A stretch of 64,000 nt of DNA from Shewanella seohaensis (GTDB lineage Bacteria; Pseudomonadota; Gammaproteobacteria; Enterobacterales; Shewanellaceae). Position numbers and translations under genes: made by a program. The DNA is taken from assembly GCF_025449215.1 (NCBI RefSeq), contig NZ_CP104900.1:3968001-4032000 (forward strand). Direction: 5' to 3'. This document shows, in pieces, positions 57,849 through 64,000 of the stretch. Position 1 is the first letter of the stretch, and each line of letters starts with the position of its first letter. The notes under the pieces were generated by a model. The model made no database searches. It was not told where the DNA came from and was given only the letters and a program-made list of their open reading frames with translations.

Positions 57849-58559
57849 TTACAGCGTAATAGCAGCGTCTAATGTCATCACGATCATATCGTTGAACGTG
57901 GTTTGACGCTCATCAGAAGTGGTTTTTTCGCCAGTACGGATATGGTCAGATACGGTTACCACACACAGTGCACGAGCACCGAATTCATGGGCAACACCGT
58001 ATAAACCAGCGGCTTCCATCTCTACGCCTAACACGCCCATTTTTTCCATCACGTCAAACATTTGTGGATCTGGAGTGTAGAACAGGTCGGCAGAGAAAAC
58101 GTTACCAACACGGATCTTAGTGCCTTTTACTTTGGCAGATTCGATCACGGCATTCATCAGCTCGTAGTTCGCGATAGCAGCGAAATCTTGGCCTTTGAAA
58201 CGTAAACGGTTAACTTGCGAATCGGTACAAGCACCCATGCCGATGATTACATCGCGCACTTTAACGTCAGTGCTGATCGCGCCACAAGTACCCACGCGGA
58301 TCAGGTTCTTAACGCCGTAGTCTTTAATTAATTCAGTTGCATAGATTGAGCATGAAGGAATACCCATGCCTGAACCCATAACAGAAATACGTTTACCTTT
58401 GTAAGTACCGGTAAAACCTAGCATGTTTCGAACGTCAGTCACTTGCTCAACATTTTCTAAGAATGTTTCAGCAATATATTTTGCACGTAATGGATCGCCA
58501 GGAAACAGAACTGTCTCAGCGAATGCGCCCTCTACAGCATTAATGTGTGGTGTTGCCAT
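57849..58559 (-). CDS. deoD: DeoD, purine nucleoside phosphorylase
   Basis: A 236-residue hexameric-type purine nucleoside phosphorylase: [26 protein letters not shown], the phosphate site [26 protein letters not shown], and the base-site [15 protein letters not shown] with TVSDH. It cleaves purine (deoxy)nucleosides with phosphate. Last gene of the deo operon, 91 bases after deoB. Confidence 0.96.
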   Translation of the reverse strand: MATPHINAVEGAFAETVLFPGDPLRAKYIAETFLENVEQVTDVRNMLGFTGTYKGKRISVMGSGMGIPSCSIYATELIKDYGVKNLIRVGTCGAISTDVKVRDVIIGMGACTDSQVNRLRFKGQDFAAIANYELMNAVIESAKVKGTKIRVGNVFSADLFYTPDPQMFDVMEKMGVLGVEMEAAGLYGVAHEFGARALCVVTVSDHIRTGEKTTSDERQTTFNDMIVMTLDAAITL

Positions 58560-58650
58560 CGAAATAACCCCTGTTTATTTTATTAAGACTTAAGTCTTTG
58601 TTTACTGGCGGCCCAATGTTGGCCGCCAAATCGAGATCTTGCACGTTTAC

Positions 58651-59862
58651 TTAGATAAACGACTCTCCGTACTCCATCGGCTCAAGCTTGAAGTAGCTCG
58701 CGATAGATTGGCCGATATCGGCGAAACTGTTACGGCGACCGAGTGAACCGGCTTTTAGCCCTGCGCCATAGGCCAATACAGGCACATATTCACGGGTATG
58801 GTCAGTACCTTGCCATGTTGGGTCGCAACCATGGTCAGCGGTGAGGATTAACAGATCGTCCTCATCCAGCAGCGCAAGCATTTCAGGTAAACGCGAGTCG
58901 AAATACTCCAGCCCTTTCGCATAACCTGCCACATCACGGCGGTGACCATAGTGGGAGTCAAAATCAACAAAGTTAGTGAATACAATAGTATTTTCACCCG
59001 CTGATTTCACTTCGGCTAAAGTCGCATCAAATAGCGCTTCTAAACCGTTTGCCTTCACCTTTTTGATGCCACAGTAAGCGTAAATATCGGCAATCTTGCC
59101 CACACTCACGACTTCACCACCCGCGGCTTTTAACTTATCTAATACTGTCTTCGCTGGCGGCTCGAGGGAGTAATCCTTACGGTTGCCAGTACGAGCAAAG
59201 TCGCTTGGGCCTGTGCCATCGAATGGACGCGCAATCACGCGACCAATGTTGTAAGGCTCTAACTCTTCACGGGCGATTTCGCAAAGACGATATAAATTTT
59301 CTAAACCAAATGTGCCTTCATGGCAGGCAATCTGGAATACCGAATCCGCCGAAGTGTAAAAAATCGGCTTGCCAGAACGCATGTGCTCTTCGCCTAACTC
59401 TTCCAGAATCGTGGTACCAGAAGCATGGCAGTTACCTAAAAAGCCATCGAGTCCTGCACGGGTTAGAATCTTATCTGTCAGCTCTTTAGGGAACGAGTTT
59501 TGGTGCTCACTGAAATAGCCCCAGTCGAATAATACGGGCACACCCGCCATTTCCCAGTGACCGCTCGGAGTATCTTTTCCCGAACTTAATTCCTGAGCGT
59601 GGCCATAGGCACCAATCAGCTCAACATTGTCCGCAAAGCCTGGAGCAAACGCCCCCGTGCTTTCCATCGCCGCATGGGCCAAACCTAAACGCGCCAAGTT
59701 TGGCAGCGTTAATGGACCTTCACGGCCGATATCGGCTTTACCTTCGGCACACGCTTTAGCGATATGGCCAAAAGTGTCAGAACCTAGATCCCCAAACTTG
59801 GCGGCATCGCCAGCGGCGCCTACGCCAAAGGAATCCAACATCATTATAACTGTACGTTTCAT
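58651..59862 (-). CDS. deoB: DeoB, phosphopentomutase
   Basis: A 403-residue alkaline-phosphatase-fold metalloenzyme: [16 protein letters not shown] holds the first metal ligand, [13 protein letters not shown] the phospho-acceptor Thr, and [17 protein letters not shown] and [13 protein letters not shown] the remaining ligands. Interconverts (deoxy)ribose 1- and 5-phosphate, linking phosphorylases to DeoC. Starts nine bases after deoA. Confidence 0.96.
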   Translation of the reverse strand: MKRTVIMMLDSFGVGAAGDAAKFGDLGSDTFGHIAKACAEGKADIGREGPLTLPNLARLGLAHAAMESTGAFAPGFADNVELIGAYGHAQELSSGKDTPSGHWEMAGVPVLFDWGYFSEHQNSFPKELTDKILTRAGLDGFLGNCHASGTTILEELGEEHMRSGKPIFYTSADSVFQIACHEGTFGLENLYRLCEIAREELEPYNIGRVIARPFDGTGPSDFARTGNRKDYSLEPPAKTVLDKLKAAGGEVVSVGKIADIYAYCGIKKVKANGLEALFDATLAEVKSAGENTIVFTNFVDFDSHYGHRRDVAGYAKGLEYFDSRLPEMLALLDEDDLLILTADHGCDPTWQGTDHTREYVPVLAYGAGLKAGSLGRRNSFADIGQSIASYFKLEPMEYGESFI

Positions 59863-59871
59863 AATTCTTCC

Positions 59872-61203
59872 TTAAAGATCCGCTGCTCGGATATAAGCAT
59901 AGATCTCAGGTGTTTTTTCTGGAGCGACTTCATCAATACGAATCGCTTTTTTAACCGCTTCTTCCGCCTGAGCAAAGGCATCTTCAGATTGCGCGTGGAT
60001 CACGGCAATCGGCGTTGAAGCATCAATCTTATCGCCAAGGGCACAGACTTGTGTCAGACCAACACTGTAGTCGAGTGCATCACCAGGCTTGCGACGACCG
60101 CCACCTAAGGTAACCACGGCTAAACCGAGTTCGCGGGTGTCCATGCTGTGGGCATAACCTTGGGTATCCGCAAAGACAGGGCGAATAATTTGCGATTGCG
60201 GTAAGTACTTACTGTAGTTTTCGACAAAATCGACTGGACCACCGAGGCCTGAAACCATCTTGCCAAAGATCTCGGCAGCGCGGCCGTTATCTAATACGCG
60301 GTTTAACTTGGCACGGGCATCCGCTTCATCGGTCGCGAGGCCACCAAGGAGTAACATCTCGGCACAAAGACCCATAGTCACAGCGTACAGACGAGGATTA
60401 CGGTAAGCCCCGGTTAAGAAATCGATGGCTTCTTTCACTTCAACCGCATTACCCGCACATGAGGCTAACACTTGGTTCATGTCAGTGAGTAAGGCTGTCG
60501 TTTTAGTACCAGCGCCATTGGCTACCGCAGCAATACTGCGAGCAAGCTCTTCAGAGGCTTCGTAGGTTGGCATAAATGCGCCGCTACCGACTTTGACGTC
60601 CATCGCCAATGCATCGAGGCTACAAGCTAATTTCTTAGAGAGAATTGAGGCGGTGATGAGGGAGATGGATTCGACAGTCGCAGTGTTGTCACGGATGGAA
60701 TAAAAACGTTTATCGGCGGGAACCAGATCGCCAGTTTGGCCGATAATCGCCACACCAACGTCTTTAACTACTTTGCGGAACAATTCACTCGAAGGTTCGG
60801 TTTGATAACCGGGAATAGCGTCGAACTTATCGAGCGTACCGCCTGTGTGTCCGAGTCCGCGCCCCGAAATCATCGGCACATAACCACCGCAGGCCGCAGC
60901 CATGGGGCCGAGCATGAGACTAATCACATCACCGACACCACCTGTACTGTGTTTATCGATGACAGGGCCATTCAGACCAAGTGATTGCCAGTTGAGTACA
61001 GTGCCAGAATCGCGCATTGCCGTGGTCAAAGCGATTCTTTCATCCATATTCATGTCATTAAAATACACAGCCATGCCTAATGCGGCGATCTGACCTTCCG
61101 ACACTGCATTAGTGGTTATGCCCTTAACGAAGAACTGGATCTCTTCTGTACTTAAGGCTAACCCATTGCGTTTCTTACGTATAATTTCCTGAGCTAGAAA
61201 CAT
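59872..61203 (-). CDS. deoA: DeoA, thymidine phosphorylase
   Basis: A 443-residue pyrimidine nucleoside phosphorylase: [20 protein letters not shown], the glycine-rich phosphate site [31 protein letters not shown], and [22 protein letters not shown]. Splits thymidine and deoxyuridine to base plus deoxyribose 1-phosphate. A GGAGGC box precedes the ATG. It is separated from deoC by 184 bases that include a long hairpin. Confidence 0.96.
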   Translation of the reverse strand: MFLAQEIIRKKRNGLALSTEEIQFFVKGITTNAVSEGQIAALGMAVYFNDMNMDERIALTTAMRDSGTVLNWQSLGLNGPVIDKHSTGGVGDVISLMLGPMAAACGGYVPMISGRGLGHTGGTLDKFDAIPGYQTEPSSELFRKVVKDVGVAIIGQTGDLVPADKRFYSIRDNTATVESISLITASILSKKLACSLDALAMDVKVGSGAFMPTYEASEELARSIAAVANGAGTKTTALLTDMNQVLASCAGNAVEVKEAIDFLTGAYRNPRLYAVTMGLCAEMLLLGGLATDEADARAKLNRVLDNGRAAEIFGKMVSGLGGPVDFVENYSKYLPQSQIIRPVFADTQGYAHSMDTRELGLAVVTLGGGRRKPGDALDYSVGLTQVCALGDKIDASTPIAVIHAQSEDAFAQAEEAVKKAIRIDEVAPEKTPEIYAYIRAADL

Positions 61204-61259
61204 GATACTGCCTCCAAGCTAAATACTAATACAACATATCCGTTATTTAGCTTTGCAAT

Positions 61260-61316
61260 GAAACATCAAAACTGTAGCAATATTACAATTACATGCTATC
61301 GAAGTTTTGATGTTTC
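61260..61316 (-). other. Long hairpin between deoC and deoA
   Basis: GAAACATCAAAACT (61260-61273) and AGTTTTGATGTTTC (61303-61316) form a 14-bp perfect inverted repeat, with TAGCA/TGCTA pairing inside the loop. No U-run follows on the minus strand, so it is not a classical terminator; it may be an RNA processing or stability element, or the operator of an internal promoter for deoA. Confidence 0.6.
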
Positions 61317-61387
61317 CAACTAGATTTAGGTCACACTTAATTAGTTTCGATATACGATTTTGGTATTAATCGAGATGCAATGTTCGA

Positions 61388-62158
61388 TTAATAGCCTTGA
61401 GTCGGCTTAGGCGCATCGGCTAATTCTAATGTGTGTAACAAGCTGTTGAGTAAGCTTGAAGCACCAAATCTAAAGGTACGTGGAGAGACCCAATCCGCAC
61501 CGAGAATACGCTCAGCCACACCTAAAAACTCTGCAGCTTGAGCAGCATCACGTACGCCGCCAGCAGGCTTAAAGCCCACTTTGGTGTTCTTTTCACTGAT
61601 CACAGTCAGCATGATTTCGGCCGCTTCAAGGGTCGCGTTGACTGGTACTTTACCGGTAGAGGTCTTGATAAAATCAGCACCCGCATCGATAGACAGTTCA
61701 GAGGCGCGGCGGATAAGCGCAGGATCGGCTAATACACCAGATTCGATAATCACTTTCAGTAATACATCGCCACAGGCTTCTTTACAGGCTTTGACTAACT
61801 CATAACCGACACTTTCGTTACCTTCCATCAGCGCGCGGTAAGGGAATACCACGTCGACTTCATCGGCACCATAGGCAACGGCGGCACGGGTTTCTAATAC
61901 TGCAATAGCAATATCATCGTTACCGTGTGGGAAGTTGGTTACTGTTGCGATTTGAATGTCTTCTGCGCCCAGCTCATCGAGGGTTTTACGTGCAATAGGA
62001 ATGAAGCGAGGATAGATACAGATGGCAGCAGTATTACCCGCTGGCGTCACGGCTTTGTGACACAGGTCGATCACTTTCTGATCGGTATCGTCATCGTTTA
62101 AGGTGGTTAAATCCATAAGTTCGATGGCGCGTTGTGCTGCTTTTTTTAAATCAGTCAT
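61388..62158 (-). CDS. deoC: DeoC, deoxyribose-phosphate aldolase
   Basis: A 256-residue TIM-barrel aldolase of the enterobacterial long type: [34 protein letters not shown] with the proton-relay Lys, and [11 protein letters not shown] with the Schiff-base Lys, then [15 protein letters not shown]. Breaks deoxyribose 5-phosphate into glyceraldehyde 3-phosphate and acetaldehyde, the end of nucleoside salvage. GGAGAG lies upstream of the ATG. First enzyme of deoCABD. Confidence 0.96.
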   Translation of the reverse strand: MTDLKKAAQRAIELMDLTTLNDDDTDQKVIDLCHKAVTPAGNTAAICIYPRFIPIARKTLDELGAEDIQIATVTNFPHGNDDIAIAVLETRAAVAYGADEVDVVFPYRALMEGNESVGYELVKACKEACGDVLLKVIIESGVLADPALIRRASELSIDAGADFIKTSTGKVPVNATLEAAEIMLTVISEKNTKVGFKPAGGVRDAAQAAEFLGVAERILGADWVSPRTFRFGASSLLNSLLHTLELADAPKPTQGY

Positions 62159-62272
62159 AATAGCTCTCCAAAAGAAAAAACAAATAAATAGAAATCAGTC
62201 GCTTATACGCAACGCTCAGAGCTGGCATTATTTTGATTATTTTTATATGGCCGGGCCTTCAGGCGATGCCGA

Positions 62273-62295
62273 GTAATTTGTGTAGGGCAAATTAC
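62273..62295. promoter_or_regulatory. Palindromic operator candidate upstream of deoC
   Basis: GTAATTTG-TGTAGGG-CAAATTAC is a perfect 8-bp dyad with a seven-base spacer, 115-137 bases before the deoC ATG. The surrounding 62159-62523 region holds no gene and presumably the deo promoter. The binding protein is unknown; it does not match the E. coli DeoR operator. Confidence 0.45.
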
Positions 62296-62534
62296 ATTTT
62301 TATTAGGTATTCAATCTTGCCTATGCATAACACATACGCATCCTGACACTTAAATGAACTATAAGTGATCACGACTTGAATCCTTGAAGACCGGAAGAGA
62401 GGATACGAATAATGTCTTGTTCCTACTTTTCCGCGAAAAATCCGTTTTAGCGCGAGAAAAACACAAACCTTTATATAAACGCACTGCTCAAATTATAAAT
62501 GGGTTTAGATAAAGATTCATGACACATAAAAGAT

Positions 62535-62554
62535 GGAGCCGCCATCGCGGCTCC
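62535..62554 (-). terminator. Terminator after tsx
   Basis: GGAGCCGC-CATC-GCGGCTCC stem-loop, followed on the minus strand by ATCTTTTATG, 18 bases after the tsx stop. It probably separates tsx from deoC transcripts in part. Confidence 0.75.
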
Positions 62555-62572
62555 AACGGCTCTTACAAGAAA

Positions 62573-63412
62573 TTAGAACTTGTAAGTAGCTGACAGGTAG
62601 TGAGACCAACCTGTTGATTCTAGAGCCAGTGCACCAGCACCGTCTTCTAACAGGTAAACGTCTTTGAAGCCTTTCAGGCCATAGCCCAGAGCGTAACGAT
62701 CTGAGTGCCAGTATAGACCGAAGAAGATGTTACCACCGTTAGAGGTTTTTGGTACGAAAGCAGTCTTGTCTTCGTCAGCACCGAATTGGTAATCGATATA
62801 ACCTTGGAAAGATAGGAAACTCTTGTTTTCGAAGAAGTGGAAAGGCTTGAACCAGTTAGCAGAGAATTGATAACCGTTCCACTCTTTTGCGTTCAGGTCA
62901 TAGTGAGCGTATAGGTTCATGCCAGTTTTGCCTAACCAAGGCACATTTACGTCAGCACCAATACCCCAGAAAGTAGAGTTAACGCCTTCACCGTTCAGAC
63001 CGTCCCAGTTGAACAGAGTAGAGAAGTAAACTTCTTGTACTGGACCGAAAGATAAATCTTTACCAGTTAATGCATCGATAGAAACACGTGGAGCAAATTT
63101 CATGAACAGTTTGCTGGTGCCTGAACCTGGGTTCTTGTCACCGTTGCTGCTTGATTGGTTTGCTAAGTTGAATACGTCAACATAACCATACAGATCGAAA
63201 ATACCTGAACGGCCGCCGAATTCCATTTCTAAGTAGTTGTGTTGGTCGCCAGTAGCTGGGTTATCAGGCTTTTCACCGATAGAGTACATAGCGTTGAACT
63301 GCATCCACTTGTAGTCAGAACCGTGAAGGTCTGAACGGTCTGCAGCTAATGCGTTGCCAGACATTGCAGCTACGGCTGTAGCGGCTAAAGCTAAAGTTTT
63401 AACGTTTTTCAT
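62573..63412 (-). CDS. tsx: Tsx-family outer-membrane nucleoside channel
   Basis: A 279-residue beta-barrel with signal peptide (KTLALAATAVAAMSGNALA). The mature start DRSDLHGSDYKWMQFNAMYSIG and internal LEMEFGGRSGIFDLYGYVDVF follow the Tsx/OmpK pattern, and the C-terminus SHYLSATYKF ends in Phe as barrel proteins do. Admits nucleosides to the periplasm for the neighbouring NupC-type transporter. Start at ATG 63412, with a GGGG stretch six bases before; the ATG at 63415 is equally possible. The 5' UTR has a GCTACC/GGTAGC hairpin (63433-63450). Confidence 0.9.
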   Translation of the reverse strand: MKNVKTLALAATAVAAMSGNALAADRSDLHGSDYKWMQFNAMYSIGEKPDNPATGDQHNYLEMEFGGRSGIFDLYGYVDVFNLANQSSSNGDKNPGSGTSKLFMKFAPRVSIDALTGKDLSFGPVQEVYFSTLFNWDGLNGEGVNSTFWGIGADVNVPWLGKTGMNLYAHYDLNAKEWNGYQFSANWFKPFHFFENKSFLSFQGYIDYQFGADEDKTAFVPKTSNGGNIFFGLYWHSDRYALGYGLKGFKDVYLLEDGAGALALESTGWSHYLSATYKF

Positions 63413-63536
63413 CATCAACCCCATTATTTTGTTTGCTACCGTCAAGGGTAGCGTTCTTTTTGTGGCGCTCGCATTCTACCTCGATTAAAAAAATCTCAAT
63501 AATCTGGCGTAAAATCACGAACACAAAATTCTTAAT

Positions 63537-63556
63537 TGTGAACAAAGTCGCGACTT
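63537..63556. promoter_or_regulatory. Candidate CRP site overlapping a palindrome upstream of tsx
   Basis: TGTGA-ACAAAG-TCGCG (63537-63552) matches the CRP consensus fully in one half and 3/5 in the other. AAGTCGCGACTT (63545-63556) is a separate perfect 12-bp palindrome. Both lie about 125-145 bases before the tsx start codon. Either could mediate catabolite or nucleoside control; unproven. The rest of 63446-63760 holds no gene. Confidence 0.3.
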
Positions 63557-63760
63557 GTTGTTTACGACTAATTAACTTAACCGTACGTCACGACTGTTAA
63601 GACAGCATCACAGCTAACGTCTAGTTGTAATCTGGCCTATACAATCGGAGATACTATTCACTACAGGAATCACTACTGGAAAATGGTTGAATTAACTTAG
63701 GTCCCGCCCTGCATGGTCAGGACCCAGTTAGTGGGGAGCGTCTCCCCTACACATCTATGC

Positions 63761-64000
63761 TTAGATAGCTAAGAACAGACCTGCAATTGTTGCACTCATT
63801 AAGTTAGCTAAAGAACCGGCGATAACTGCACGGATACCTAACTTAGCTAAATCGTGACGACGGTTAGGAGCCATAGCACCTAAACCACCTAGCAGAATCG
63901 CAATAGAAGACAAGTTAGCGAAACCACACAGTGCAAACGAAATAATCGCTTTAGTTCTGTCAGTCATTGCTAAGCCAGTTTCAGCGACAACCATACCACC
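63761..64000 (-). CDS. nupC: NupC-family concentrative nucleoside transporter, 3' part only
   Basis: The last 79 codons of a gene that continues past the window edge; the frame is open to base 64000. [52 protein letters not shown] (in parts) is the conserved C-terminal signature of CNT transporters, which import nucleosides with protons or sodium. Its position upstream of tsx and deoCABD on the same strand forms a nucleoside uptake and breakdown unit. Confidence 0.88.
   Translation of the reverse strand, partial: GGMVVAETGLAMTDRTKAIISFALCGFANLSSIAILLGGLGAMAPNRRHDLAKLGIRAVIAGSLANLMSATIAGLFLAI

Overview
The window reads as a gammaproteobacterial chromosome, almost certainly Shewanella. It carries the complete torECAD / torS-torT-torR trimethylamine N-oxide (TMAO) respiration locus with TTCATA-N4-TTCATA TorR operators, ubiT-ubiUV, trhP-yfhL, a deoCABD nucleoside operon with Tsx and NupC, and many c-di-GMP proteins (GGDEF/EAL, HD-GYP, HDOD, PilZ). 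The genus call is inferred from gene content and order; no search was run.

Layout. 1-4.1 kb: end of an RND pump and a Bcr/CflA-type exporter with a divergent AraC regulator. 5-11.6 kb: an NYN-domain protein, then a minus-strand run of cupredoxin-like protein, membrane GGDEF/EAL protein, DUF3034 protein and lipoprotein truncated globin, plus an HD-GYP protein. 11.7-17.1 kb: a MexEF-like pump with a divergent TetR regulator. 17.2-24.1 kb: OsmC protein, periplasmic solute-binding protein, a LysR regulator facing a divergent adenylosuccinate synthetase paralogue, a thioesterase, a second GGDEF/EAL gene and an HDOD protein. 24.4-31.5 kb: trhP-yfhL, ubiT, ubiUV, a DUF998 membrane protein and a YjiH-type membrane protein. 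31.65-34.4 kb: an accessory island. 34.6-39.6 kb: metallophosphoesterase, two-domain acyltransferase, CBS protein and purine permease. 39.9-49.9 kb: the tor locus. 50-57.7 kb: two PilZ proteins, radA, an alpha/beta hydrolase, serB and an AhpA/YtjB-like protein. 57.8-64 kb: deoD, deoB, deoA, deoC, tsx and the end of nupC, all on the minus strand.

The island is the most remarkable part. Two inverted copies of a 110-bp structured repeat, with compensatory base changes between them, bracket an integron gene cassette (a GIY-YIG ORF plus a Vibrio-type attC) with no integrase in the window. An IS110-family element of IS1111 type abuts the cassette's GTTAGGC boundary. The non-coding 3' end of the element can fold into a bridge-RNA-like internal loop. 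One strand of that loop matches 11/11 bases of the right flank, and the other strand matches 7/8 bases of the reconstructed left flank.

Four genes (an AraC regulator, two GGDEF/EAL proteins and radA) are split by five frameshifts. Each is repaired by adding one base at a short homopolymer, which suggests base under-calling in the assembly as much as real pseudogenes. One of them sits on A AAA AAC, a classical -1 slippery heptamer. No rRNA, tRNA or CRISPR array was recognised.
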